A stretch of 21,040 nucleotides of DNA from Lentimicrobium sp. (GTDB lineage: Bacteria > Bacteroidota > Bacteroidia > Bacteroidales > Lentimicrobiaceae), in assembly GCA_013336205.1 (NCBI GenBank), contig JAAXUD010000003.1, positions 1 to 21,040 of the forward strand, given 5' to 3'. Position numbers and translations under genes: made by a program. Shown in pieces: positions 1 to 6,426 of the stretch. Numbering within the stretch: the first letter of the stretch is position 1; every line of letters begins with the position of its first letter. Below the pieces are notes generated by a model. It saw only the letters and a program-made list of their open reading frames with translations. It did no database searches and was not told the DNA's origin.

Positions 1-74
1 GCGGCGGGGCAGCACTACCCAAACTCCCCCCGGGATTGATTAAATGAAAAAAGCCTGAAACCTCCGGCTTTCTG

Positions 75-106
75 AGCCACTAATGGGACCCGAACCCACG
101 ACCTGC
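75..106 (-). pseudogene. truncated tRNA-Thr 3' fragment
   Basis: This repeats positions 187-218 of the intact tRNA-Thr: the T-arm, the 3' acceptor strand and the discriminator base. At 106 the tRNA match ends inside the anticodon-arm region, and the sequence passes into a GC-rich palindrome that cannot form a 7-nt anticodon loop. The 5' acceptor strand is absent. I read it as a non-functional remnant of the tandem duplication. Confidence 0.75.
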
Positions 107-162
107 CCCGCCGCGGCGGGGCAGCACTACCCAAACTCCCCCCGGGATTGATTAAATGAAAA

Positions 163-185
163 AAGCCTGAAACCTCCGGCTTTCT
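163..185 (-). terminator. Rho-independent terminator of the tRNA operon
   Basis: On the minus strand, just past the tRNA-Thr 3' end, AAAGCC and GGCTTT form a 6-bp stem followed by a run of six T. The identical hairpin is present in the upstream copy of the duplication at about 51-73. Confidence 0.65.
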
Positions 186-186
186 G

Positions 187-259
187 AGCCACTAATGGGA
201 CTCGAACCCACGACCTGCTCATTACGAATGAGCTGCTCTACCAACTGAGCTAAAGTGGC
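187..259 (-). tRNA. tRNA-Thr (anticodon CGT)
   Basis: A 73-nt minus-strand cloverleaf without an encoded CCA. The acceptor begins GCCACTT and is followed by TAGCTCAG at the D arm. The anticodon loop is TTCGTAA, giving anticodon CGT for ACG codons, and the T loop is TTCGAGT. The seventh acceptor pair is a T-T mismatch. The gene is last in the Lys-Pro-Thr operon. Its 5' end directly abuts the T run of an upstream hairpin (260-292). Confidence 0.95.
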
Positions 260-292
260 AAAAAGCCTGCCTGGAATTAGCAAGCAGGCTTT
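260..292 (-). terminator. strong hairpin with T run between tRNA-Pro and tRNA-Thr
   Basis: On the minus strand AAAGCCTGC pairs with GCAGGCTTT (284-292 with 262-270), a 9-bp stem ending in a T run that touches the first base of tRNA-Thr. It has the form of an intrinsic terminator or attenuator. No separate promoter fits between it and tRNA-Thr, so it is either leaky or acts as a processing signal. Confidence 0.6.
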
Positions 293-303
293 GAAAAATG
301 AAG

Positions 304-377
304 TCGGGATGAGAGGATTCGAACCTCCGGCCTCTTCGTCCCGAACGAAGCACGCTACCAGGCTGCGCTACATCCCG
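304..377 (-). tRNA. tRNA-Pro (anticodon CGG)
   Basis: A 74-nt minus-strand cloverleaf. The acceptor CGGGATG pairs with CATCCCG and the discriminator is A. The anticodon stem CTTCG/CGAAG encloses the loop TTCGGGA, giving anticodon CGG for CCG codons. The T loop is TTCGAAT. It is the second gene of the tRNA operon and has no encoded CCA. Confidence 0.95.
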
Positions 378-429
378 AAATCCTCAATCTTTATGCTTTG
401 CAGGATGAGGAACGATTCATCCGGCTTTG

Positions 430-502
430 TCTCCCCGACAGGGATCGAACCTGTGGCCCAATGATTAAGAGTCATTTGCTCTACCAGCTGAGCTACGGAG
501 AG
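430..502 (-). tRNA. tRNA-Lys (anticodon CTT)
   Basis: A 73-nt minus-strand cloverleaf. The acceptor CTCTCCG pairs with CGGGGAG with one T-G wobble. The anticodon stem AATGA/TCATT encloses the loop CTCTTAA, giving anticodon CTT for AAG codons. The T loop is TTCGATC. It is the first gene of the operon, about 18 bases downstream of a Bacteroidota -7 promoter element. A 6-bp hairpin (403-408 with 417-422) lies between it and tRNA-Pro and may be a processing site. Confidence 0.95.
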
Positions 503-519
503 TATCTGGTTTAAGGCTG

Positions 520-550
520 CAAAGGTACTACACTTTTTTTATTTGTAAAA
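520..550 (-). promoter_or_regulatory. Bacteroidota-type promoter of the tRNA operon
   Basis: On the minus strand the -7 element TACCTTTG (520-527) matches TAnnTTTG exactly. A possible -33 element, TTTTAC (545-550), lies 17 bases upstream. The expected transcript start is near 513, about 11 bases before the tRNA-Lys 5' end. Confidence 0.7.
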
Positions 551-692
551 GAATTGAGCTGGTTTTTAATAGTTCTGGAAAGATTGGCTGGCAGCGAAAT
601 GCTAATTATTTGTTAAAGTAGTGAAAACCAGCAACGTGATCCAGTCAATTCATGGCCTGATTTGTTATTATTTATAAACAAAAACAAAAATT

Positions 693-1388
693 ATGGCAAC
701 TTATGCAGTTTTCGGGACCGGTACCGTAGGACAGGCCCTTGCCGGCCGGCTATCCTCTAATGGTCACAAAGTAATTGTAGGAACCAGGAATGTGGCTGAT
801 ACCCTGGCCAGGAAGGACAATGATATGTATGGAAATCCACCGTTTGCCATCTGGCAAAAAGATCATCCGGATGTTCAACTCGGGACTTTTAAAAAGGCTG
901 CTTCTTTGAGTGAAGTAATTGTCAATTGTACCATGGGCCATGGCTCATTGGATGCGCTGCAGAGCGCCGGGGAATCCGAACTGAATGGTAAGATTCTGAT
1001 AGACATTGCCAATCCGCTTGATTTCTCGCAGGGCTTTCCGCCTTCATTGCTGGTTTGCAATACTGACTCTTTGGGTGAGCAGATTCAAACAGCTTTTCCC
1101 GTGCTCAAAGTTGTGAAAACACTAAATACCATGAATGCCTGGCTGATGGTGAACCCTGCGCTTGTTCCTGGTAATCATACAGTTTTTATGAGTGGGAATG
1201 ACAAAGCGGCTAAAGAGACAGTAAAGGGAATTCTGAACCGCTTTGGTTGGGAAGATCGGAATATCCTTGACCTGGGAGACATTACCACCGCCCGAGGTAC
1301 TGAAATGCTACTGCCGGTATGGGTCAGGCTTTTTGGTGCATTGAAAACCCCAATGTTTAACTTTCATATAAATATTGCAGGGAGGTAA
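693..1388 (+). CDS. Rossmann-fold NAD(P)-binding oxidoreductase (F420_oxidored family)
   Basis: A 231-residue cytosolic protein with an N-terminal dinucleotide-binding fold: strand AVF followed by GTGTVG at residues 8-13 (GxGxxG). TRN at 31-33 after the second strand suggests NADPH rather than NADH. VNCTMGHGS and ILIDIANPLDF fit the conserved loops of the family annotated as F420-dependent NADP reductase or 'predicted dinucleotide-binding' enzymes, and the length is normal. Bacteroidota generally lack F420, so the hydride partner is unknown; a related quinone or metal reductase role is possible. It stands alone, with an AT-rich leader and no Shine-Dalgarno. It converges on the two-component system across a repeat-filled junction. 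The fold is confident, the substrate is not. Confidence 0.8.
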   Translation: MATYAVFGTGTVGQALAGRLSSNGHKVIVGTRNVADTLARKDNDMYGNPPFAIWQKDHPDVQLGTFKKAASLSEVIVNCTMGHGSLDALQSAGESELNGKILIDIANPLDFSQGFPPSLLVCNTDSLGEQIQTAFPVLKVVKTLNTMNAWLMVNPALVPGNHTVFMSGNDKAAKETVKGILNRFGWEDRNILDLGDITTARGTEMLLPVWVRLFGALKTPMFNFHINIAGR

Positions 1389-1404
1389 TGGATTTCGGAT
1401 TTCG

Positions 1405-1548
1405 GAAGTAAGAAGTAAGAAGTAAGAAGTAAGAAGTAAGAAGTAAGAAGTAAGAAGTAAGAAGTAAGAAGTAAGAAGTAAGAAGTAAGAGGCAAACCGT
1501 AAACCGGAAGTCAGAAGTCAGAAGTCGGAGGCCGGAAGTCAGAGGCAT
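1405..1548 (+). repeat. heptamer repeat array A (GAAGTAA, then degenerate GAAGTCA)
   Basis: Twelve perfect tandem copies of GAAGTAA run from 1405 to 1488. After an 18-bp gap, six degenerate units (GAAGTCA, GAGGCCG and similar) run from 1507 to 1548. Because 7 is not a multiple of 3, the opposite strand reads as a repeated LLTSYF-type peptide, which is a translation artefact. The array starts 17 bases after the stop of the gene at 693-1388. Confidence 0.95.
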
Positions 1549-1552
1549 TCCT

Positions 1553-1587
1553 CATTCGTCATTCGTCATTCGTCATTTGTCATTTTT
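1553..1587 (+). repeat. CATTCGT heptamer array
   Basis: Five tandem heptamers: three exact CATTCGT, then CATTTGT and CATTTTT. The motif reappears right after the hairpin element, as GTCATTCGC at 1645-1653, so the hairpin element appears to interrupt this array. Confidence 0.85.
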
Positions 1588-1588
1588 A

Positions 1589-1643
1589 CCCTGAGCCTGT
1601 CTGCCTGGATGCCCAAGCAATCAGGCAGGCCCTTGTCGAAGGG
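1589..1643 (+). repeat. hairpin-forming dispersed element, copy 1
   Basis: The outer parts read CCCTGAGCCTGTC and GTCGAAGGG. Inside, CTGCCTG (1601-1607) and CAGGCAG (1622-1628) form a perfect 7-bp inverted repeat. The reverse complement matches 4518-4567 over about 50 bp with few differences. It may also serve as a transcription barrier between the two convergent genes. Confidence 0.75.
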
Positions 1644-1671
1644 CGTCATTCGCAAATAATCCAGATCACTT

Positions 1672-2370
1672 TCACAACCCGACCTTCATCCGGTAGCCGA
1701 TGTTGTGTATGTTTTCTATTTTGATGGAAGAATCAGATTTCAGCAATTTGCGGATTCTTGAGATAAAAACATCGAGACTCCGGCTCGAAAAGAACTGATC
1801 GTTACCCCATACTTTCATCAGGATCTGTTCCCGCTTTACAATCTGGTTCTGGTTTTCCGTAAAAAGTTTCAGCAGTTCGCATTCCCGGTATGTCAGGGTT
1901 TCGGTTTTACCTGAGAAAGAAAGGTGCTGATTGGCGACATCAAAAATATAACCACCTAATGTGATCTCCGGTTTACGGCTGTTTTCAATCGGAACAATCT
2001 TACTTCTTCTTAGAAAAACTTCAATTTTCAGCACCAGTTCTTCCATACTGAAAGGTTTGGTTATGTAGTCATCAGCGCCCAGTTGCAATCCATGAATCCT
2101 GTCTTCCATGAGTGATCGGGCAGTCAGAAATATAATCGGGATATCCATGCCTTTTTCCCTGATTCTTGCGGCCAAAGTAAATCCGTCCATTTTTGGAAGC
2201 ATCACGTCGAAGATAAACAGATCATATTGCCGTAATCCTATCATCTCCAATGCTTTCATGCCATCTTCTGCAAAGTCAACCTCATACCCTTTGAGTAGCA
2301 GATTGTCGCGGGTAACAAATGATAAAGTGAGGTCATCTTCAACATAGAGAATGCAGGCTTTCTGTTCCAT
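1672..2370 (-). CDS. OmpR/PhoB-family response regulator (RprY-like)
   Basis: A 232-residue DNA-binding regulator. The receiver domain (about 5-120) has the acidic pair D12/D13, phosphoacceptor D55 in FDVMLPKMDG, T83 and K105 in DDYITKPFSMEEL, so all catalytic positions are intact. The winged-helix effector domain (about 132-232) contains RECELLKLF and the recognition-helix region RSLDVFISRIRKLL, ending in IHNIGYRM. It starts 6 bases after the kinase stop codon, so the two are co-transcribed. Overall sequence resembles Bacteroides RprY. A likely target is the divergent DUF1573 promoter, where direct TTTACA repeats sit at 10.5-bp spacing; this family characteristically binds direct repeats spaced 10-11 bp. 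Confidence 0.95.
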   Translation of the reverse strand: MEQKACILYVEDDLTLSFVTRDNLLLKGYEVDFAEDGMKALEMIGLRQYDLFIFDVMLPKMDGFTLAARIREKGMDIPIIFLTARSLMEDRIHGLQLGADDYITKPFSMEELVLKIEVFLRRSKIVPIENSRKPEITLGGYIFDVANQHLSFSGKTETLTYRECELLKLFTENQNQIVKREQILMKVWGNDQFFSSRSLDVFISRIRKLLKSDSSIKIENIHNIGYRMKVGL

Positions 2371-2376
2371 AAAAAG

Positions 2377-3645
2377 TCAGGATTTACAAGGGATTTCAAT
2401 AACAAAGGATGCACCGGGTGTTGTTTTGGATTCAAGATGGATGTTCCATTGGTGTGCCCTGCAGATATTTTTCACATAAAAAAGACCAAGGCCGAATCCT
2501 TTTACATCGTGAAGATTCCCGGAAGGAATGCGAAAAAATTTACGGAATACCTTATTGCGGAATTTCGGATGAATACCGGGGCCATTGTCGGAAATGGTTA
2601 TCAGTACCTTGTTTTGATTCTTTTGGGTTCTTATAATGATTTGCGGCTGATTACCGGCATATTTCAACGCGTTATCAAGGAGGTTATGAATGATGTTGGT
2701 CAGGTGAACAACATCGGCCAGCACTTTGCCAACTGCCGGATCGGTCATGATTTCAAGTTTGGCGGTGGGCTGCAATCCGGCTGTAAAATTTCCGGCTACG
2801 GTCTGGATAAGCAGATTAAGGTCAAGCCATTCCTTTTTAAGTTGTATTCCTCCCTTTTCAAACCGGGCAACCTGCAAAACTTTTTCAACCAGTAAATTAA
2901 GTCTCTGATTCTCATTTTTTATAATCCGGCCATAGGTCTGCAGCCGCTCCGGTTCGTGAACAATACCTGCCTGGGTTATAATATCAGCTGAAATATTTAT
3001 GGTAGAAATAGGTGTTTTAAATTCGTGGGTCATGTTGTTGATAAAATCCTTCTGCAATTCAGAGAATCGTTTCTGCTGAAGGATCACGAACATGGCATAA
3101 GCAAAGAATATTACCAGGATAATCAGTATGGCACTGAAAAAGAAAAATATGGTCATTTCCGTGGCTATGGTATTGCGCATTGCCGGAAAGTGTATGCCGA
3201 AATAATAAAGATATCCCTGGTATTTTGGCAGACTTAACATTGACTTTGACGGTTCGGTGGTTTTCCCTGCTGAAATGTAATTTCCATTGACCATCCGGTC
3301 ACTGTGGCAATCGTAAATCGCGTATTCATAGTCGATGCTAATGTTCAGCCGCTCAAATTCGTTTTTCAGATAGTGCTCCAGTACATCAGCATCAATTTCA
3401 CTGTTAACGTCAACCACATAATAGTTCGAGGTCATCTGCCGGACCGGGTTTGCCAGGGAGGGCAGGGTCTGGTTTAGCCGGCTGATTTTAAAAGCAACGG
3501 TTTTAAGGGCAATGTTGATGCTTTGGTTAAGCTGTCTTTCCCTGGTATTCCAGGCTTCATAAAGGAAGTATGCCTGCACGGTTATTATTCCGATAATGGA
3601 GATCGCGCCAAGAAGAACTACCAACCGTACCTGTTGTCTGCGCAT
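2377..3645 (-). CDS. membrane sensor histidine kinase (RprX-like)
   Basis: A 422-residue inner-membrane kinase. One transmembrane helix is at about 8-29, a periplasmic sensor of about 130 residues follows, and a second helix is at about 163-188. The HisKA domain contains the phosphorylatable H207 in MTHEFKTP. The ATPase domain shows the N box NLLDNALKY (N325), G1 DNGPGI (353-358) and G2 GFGLGLFYV (383-391). No HAMP domain is evident; the second helix leads almost directly to the H box. It is the first gene of the kinase-regulator operon and divergent from the DUF1573 gene. The periplasmic sensor does not resemble a known ligand-binding domain to me, so the signal is unknown. Confidence 0.95.
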   Translation of the reverse strand: MRRQQVRLVVLLGAISIIGIITVQAYFLYEAWNTRERQLNQSINIALKTVAFKISRLNQTLPSLANPVRQMTSNYYVVDVNSEIDADVLEHYLKNEFERLNISIDYEYAIYDCHSDRMVNGNYISAGKTTEPSKSMLSLPKYQGYLYYFGIHFPAMRNTIATEMTIFFFFSAILIILVIFFAYAMFVILQQKRFSELQKDFINNMTHEFKTPISTINISADIITQAGIVHEPERLQTYGRIIKNENQRLNLLVEKVLQVARFEKGGIQLKKEWLDLNLLIQTVAGNFTAGLQPTAKLEIMTDPAVGKVLADVVHLTNIIHNLLDNALKYAGNQPQIIIRTQKNQNKVLITISDNGPGIHPKFRNKVFRKFFRIPSGNLHDVKGFGLGLFYVKNICRAHQWNIHLESKTTPGASFVIEIPCKS

Positions 3646-3674
3646 TTTCGTTGATTATTTAAATTCTTTAAGAG

Positions 3675-3714
3675 TTTGTTAAATTTCAATTCATGGAGTT
3701 TAACAAAATTGAAA
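3675..3714. promoter_or_regulatory. interleaved inverted repeats upstream of the kinase gene
   Basis: TTTGTTAAA (3675-3683) is the exact reverse complement of TTTAACAAA (3699-3707). TTTCAATT (3684-3691) is the exact reverse complement of AATTGAAA (3707-3714). The order is therefore A-B-A'-B'. They lie 30-70 bases upstream of the kinase start and resemble the nearby TTTACA motif, so they may be operator half-sites. A role is inferred only. Confidence 0.4.
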
Positions 3715-3769
3715 CTTTCACTGAATAAACCAAGGCTAAAATACGGCTATTCCACTGATTTGTGCGGGT

Positions 3770-3828
3770 ATTTACATTTCATTTACAAAGATTTACATGT
3801 TGTTTACACTCATTTACATACTGTTAAC
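3770..3828 (+). promoter_or_regulatory. helically phased TTTACA direct-repeat array
   Basis: ATTTACA occurs at 3770, 3781, 3791 and 3812, GTTTACA at 3802, and the variant GTTAAC at 3823. Start-to-start spacings are 11, 10, 11, 10 and 11 bp, one DNA turn each, so all face the same side of the helix. A weaker seventh unit, GTTTAGC, may follow at 3834. The array ends 22 bp before the -7 element of the DUF1573 promoter, covering its -33 region. This suits cooperative binding of an OmpR-family activator, most simply the adjacent regulator. Confidence 0.65.
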
Positions 3829-3850
3829 GTGGCGTTTAGCGATTGAGGCC

Positions 3851-3858
3851 TAGTTTTG
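3851..3858 (+). promoter_or_regulatory. -7 promoter element of the DUF1573 gene
   Basis: TAGTTTTG matches TAnnTTTG exactly. It predicts a transcript start near 3865 and a leader of about 20 bases. I see no good TTTG at -33, consistent with activator dependence. Confidence 0.65.
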
Positions 3859-3884
3859 CAACACAACTTTAATACAGAAAAATT

Positions 3885-4334
3885 ATGAAAACTGTCTCTT
3901 TACTTTCAATCCTGCTGTTTATGGCAGCTTTTACCCAGGTAGCCGCTCAGACTTCCACCACCGCAGTTGCCGTTGCGCTGGATAATCAGTCGATTGTAAA
4001 ATCAGGACCGGTAGCAACCTACGATAAAACGGTATTTGATTTTGCCGGGCTTACCCAGGGAAAACCCGAAACGGCTTCCTTCACATTAACCAATGAAGGC
4101 AACGAACCTTTGATTATTTCTTCTGCAAATGCATCTTGCGGCTGCACAAATCTGACTTATGCAAAAGATCCGATACTTCCGGGAAAATCTACCTCAATTT
4201 CCGTCACCTATAATGCAGCTGCCTTAGGTGATTTTATGAAAACAGTAACGGTAAGGACAAATGCTTCAGATCAGCCGGTGGTACTCAAAATTAAAGGAAA
4301 AGTAGAACCTAAGAAAGCAGAGCCTAATTCCTGA
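3885..4334 (+). CDS. secreted DUF1573 domain protein
   Basis: A 149-residue exported protein. A signal peptide at 1-22 (hydrophobic core LLSILLFMAAF, cleavage after VAAQ) precedes a single immunoglobulin-like DUF1573 domain (about 45-140). The family hallmark is visible: FDFAGLTQG, FTLTNEGNEPLII, then SCGC with C85 and C87, and a closing V-V-L-K-I-K-G strand. These proteins are common in Bacteroidota, usually periplasmic or envelope-associated, and their function is not established. The gene is transcribed away from the two-component operon under a promoter carrying the phased TTTACA array, so it is probably a regulated target. A strong terminator follows. The domain is certain, the role is not. 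Confidence 0.9.
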   Translation: MKTVSLLSILLFMAAFTQVAAQTSTTAVAVALDNQSIVKSGPVATYDKTVFDFAGLTQGKPETASFTLTNEGNEPLIISSANASCGCTNLTYAKDPILPGKSTSISVTYNAAALGDFMKTVTVRTNASDQPVVLKIKGKVEPKKAEPNS

Positions 4335-4373
4335 GCCATCCTTTCAACCCGGAACTGTAATCCGGGGAATAAT

Positions 4374-4407
4374 AAAGCCGGAGAAGTTTTTATCTCTCCG
4401 GCTTTTT
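4374..4407 (+). terminator. terminator of the DUF1573 gene
   Basis: A perfect 11-bp stem, AAAGCCGGAGA (4374-4384) with TCTCCGGCTTT (4395-4405), with a 10-nt loop and a closing T run. Confidence 0.9.
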
Positions 4408-4487
4408 AGTTGGTTATGCGTATTATTTCATTGTTAATTCAGTAATAATGCTAAAGCCATAAAAAGTGCTTACATCATTTACCTCAC

Positions 4488-4507
4488 CTGCCAGCCGGCA
4501 GTTTTTT
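4488..4507 (+). terminator. possible second terminator-like hairpin
   Basis: CTGCC (4488-4492) and GGCAG (4497-4501) enclose a 4-nt loop and are followed by six T. The stem is short; it may be a backup terminator for the DUF1573 gene. Confidence 0.4.
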
Positions 4508-4623
4508 ACTTTTTAAGCTTCGACTACGCCTGCCTGATTGCCTGGGCAACCAGGTAGACAGGCTCAGCTCATCGCTTTTTACTTTTTACTTTAGACTTTT
4601 TACTTTTTACTTTAGACTTGACT
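4502..4623 (-). repeat. heptamer repeat array B (AAAGTAA type) interrupted by a hairpin element
   Basis: Seven contiguous 7-bp units (CTTTTTA, CTTTAGA and similar on the plus strand) fill 4575-4623 right up to the pntB stop. Two more lie at 4502-4515. Read on the minus strand, which is the sense strand of pntB, they are TAAAAAG/TCTAAAG units. The hairpin element at 4518-4567 sits between the two parts. Confidence 0.85.
4518..4567 (-). repeat. hairpin-forming dispersed element, copy 2
   Basis: The ends read CTTCGACTACG and CTCAG on the plus strand. The interior contains CCTGG-GCAA-CCAGG, a 5-bp stem with a GNRA-type loop. It matches the reverse complement of 1589-1643 closely. Both copies have the same orientation relative to the purine-rich strand of the surrounding heptamer array. 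Confidence 0.75.
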
Positions 4624-6098
4624 TACAGGCTCTTAATCTCCGCAACCAGTTTCTGTAAAGTAGCCTTGGCATCACCAAAGAGCATTCTGTTCTTCTGATG
4701 ATAGAACAAGTTGTTGGGAATAGCAGCATAACCAGCGGCCATACTGCGTTTCATTACGATGATGTTACGTGCATCAAGGGCCTTGATAATGGGCATTCCG
4801 TAAATCGGGCTTGAAGGATCATCCTCGGCAGCAGGGTTCACCACGTCGTTGGCACCAATAACTATAACAACATCCGTATTTCCCATTTCATTGTTGGCAT
4901 CTTCCATTTCGACCAGTTTTTCATAAGGAACATCGGCTTCTGCAAGCAAAACGTTCATATGGCCTGGCATACGACCGGCAACGGGATGGATGGCATATTT
5001 CACCTCAACACCTTTGCTTGTCAGCAAATTGTCCAACTCATGGCATAAATGCTGAGCCTGGGCAACAGCGAGTCCGTAACCCGGGACGATGTAAACCTTT
5101 TGGGAATAGCTGAGCAGCACTGCAGCATCGCTGAGTGAGATTTCCTTAACCGTTTTATCGCCTGAATCCTCAAGGCCGGTAGCCGTTCCGCCAAAAGCCC
5201 CGATAATTACGTTGAGTAAGGAACGGTTCATGGCGTTACACATCAGGATGGTGAGTATGGTGCCGGAAGAGCCTACCAGGATACCCCCGGTGAGCATGGC
5301 TGTGTTCCCGTAAAGGAATCCTCCCATCGCAGCAGCAACACCTGTAAATGAGTTCAGCAGGGAGATAACTACCGGCATATCGGCACCCCCGATCGGCATA
5401 ACGAAAGTTACTCCGTAAATAAGAGCGGCCGCGGCAAACAGGTAAATCGGCCAGTTATTGCCGGCAACCGGCTGCATAACCATAATAACGACCAGTGCAA
5501 CCAGTAACAGAATCAGGAAAGTCAGGTTGACAATACGGAGAACAGGATGTTTGAAATCACCGATCCGGCCGTCCAGCTTCAGAAATGCAACCATACTTCC
5601 TGCAAAAGAAACACTACCGATCATTAATCCAAGCAGAATCGCGATGGATTCACCGGTGAGCATGTGGGTGTCGCCTGCAGCGGCCAGTTCGTTCTGAAGA
5701 CCAGGGAATTCCATCATCGAAATAAGCGCAGCACAGGCACCTCCCATTCCGTTGAAAATGGAAACCATCTGTGGCATAGCCGTCATTTTAACCTTAACAG
5801 AAGCATACCAGCCAATGAATGATCCGATGGCCAGGGCAGCAAGAATCCAGGGTATATTGCTGATTCCTTTTACTACGGTTGTTCCGTCGGCATGGGTAAT
5901 GGTGGTTTTATGAAAAAGAATGGTAAACAGGATAGCAGCGGCCATACCTGCAGCCGCCCAGAGGTTTCCGCTACGGGCAGTAAGCGGGTGACTTAGTTTT
6001 TTCAGCCCCAGGATAAACAGCACCGACGCCACAATGTAGGAGATTTCAAGTATAGAGATCTCGTTGCTGAATTCAATTATTTTATGAATTGTTTCCAT
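4623..6098 (-). CDS. pntB: NAD(P) transhydrogenase, beta subunit
   Basis: A 491-residue inner-membrane subunit of proton-translocating transhydrogenase, which drives hydride transfer from NADH to NADP+ with the proton gradient. Multiple transmembrane helices fill residues about 15-310 and form the dII channel domain. The C-terminal dIII NADP(H)-binding domain shows VPGYGLAVAQAQH (338-350), HPVAGRMPGHMNVLLAEA (371-388), GANDVVNPAA (415-424) and KRSMAAGYA (450-458), all diagnostic. A good ribosome site (GGGAG) lies ahead of the start, 12 bases after pntAB. It is the last gene of the operon and ends at heptamer array B. Confidence 0.97.
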   Translation of the reverse strand: METIHKIIEFSNEISILEISYIVASVLFILGLKKLSHPLTARSGNLWAAAGMAAAILFTILFHKTTITHADGTTVVKGISNIPWILAALAIGSFIGWYASVKVKMTAMPQMVSIFNGMGGACAALISMMEFPGLQNELAAAGDTHMLTGESIAILLGLMIGSVSFAGSMVAFLKLDGRIGDFKHPVLRIVNLTFLILLLVALVVIMVMQPVAGNNWPIYLFAAAALIYGVTFVMPIGGADMPVVISLLNSFTGVAAAMGGFLYGNTAMLTGGILVGSSGTILTILMCNAMNRSLLNVIIGAFGGTATGLEDSGDKTVKEISLSDAAVLLSYSQKVYIVPGYGLAVAQAQHLCHELDNLLTSKGVEVKYAIHPVAGRMPGHMNVLLAEADVPYEKLVEMEDANNEMGNTDVVIVIGANDVVNPAAEDDPSSPIYGMPIIKALDARNIIVMKRSMAAGYAAIPNNLFYHQKNRMLFGDAKATLQKLVAEIKSL

Positions 6099-6110
6099 AT
6101 GTCAGTCTCC

Positions 6111-6416
6111 CTATTTTTTCTTTTTCTTAAACATTTCAAGCATCCGGTCTGTAACTACAAAACCACCGACAACATTCAGCGTACCGAGTATGACAGCGAA
6201 AAAGCCCAGAATCATAGGGAGGATTTCTTCGGCATGGCCCATTACAATAATAGCCCCGATGATTACCACACCGTGAATGGCATTGCTGCCCGACATCAGC
6301 GGTGTGTGCAGAACTGCAGGGACATGCGATATAACTTCAATTCCAAGGAATATCGAAAGGAGAATGATAAAAATCAAATCCTTGTATTCCAGAAAAAATC
6401 TTAAAACATCTTCCAT
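6111..6416 (-). CDS. pntAB: NAD(P) transhydrogenase, alpha subunit part 2 (membrane)
   Basis: A 101-residue membrane protein corresponding to the C-terminal membrane part of the fused alpha subunit in Escherichia coli. It has hydrophobic helices at about 13-31, 45-57 and 65-88, including the typical HTPLMSGSNAIHGVVIIGA segment, and a lysine-rich tail. It lies between pntAA (10-base gap) and pntB (12-base gap). The split three-gene form is the arrangement known from Rhodospirillum rubrum and many other bacteria. Length is normal for this form. Confidence 0.95.
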   Translation of the reverse strand: MEDVLRFFLEYKDLIFIILLSIFLGIEVISHVPAVLHTPLMSGSNAIHGVVIIGAIIVMGHAEEILPMILGFFAVILGTLNVVGGFVVTDRMLEMFKKKKK

Positions 6417-6426
6417 GGGTATATAA

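Larger units (their letters stand above)
1..218. repeat. 112-bp tandem duplication at the distal end of the tRNA operon
   Basis: Positions 1-112 and 113-218 are direct copies with a period of 112 bp. The only difference I see is a C/T change in the T-loop region (position 92 versus 204). Each copy carries, on the minus strand, the 3' part of a tRNA-Thr, its terminator hairpin and a GC-rich stretch. Copy 2 runs on into the intact tRNA-Thr after position 218. Copy 1 instead enters a perfect 22-bp palindrome at 103-124 centred on the junction. The array may continue leftward beyond the window. It could be a real duplication or an assembly artefact at a contig end. Confidence 0.85.

Noticed and set aside
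255..464. 69-residue plus-strand open frame near the window start
   Set aside because: It is antisense to tRNA-Pro and part of tRNA-Lys; the peptide is read-through of tRNA genes.
1357..1548. 63-residue minus-strand open frame with a repeated LLTSYF peptide
   Set aside because: It is the translation of the GAAGTAA heptamer array; a 7-bp unit gives an apparent 7-residue peptide repeat. No gene context.
1405..1587. Possible CRISPR array
   Set aside because: Units are 7 bp and contiguous, with no spacers or cas genes; these are simple tandem heptamers.
2437..2895. 152-residue plus-strand open frame
   Set aside because: Entirely antisense to the histidine kinase ATPase domain, whose motifs are intact.
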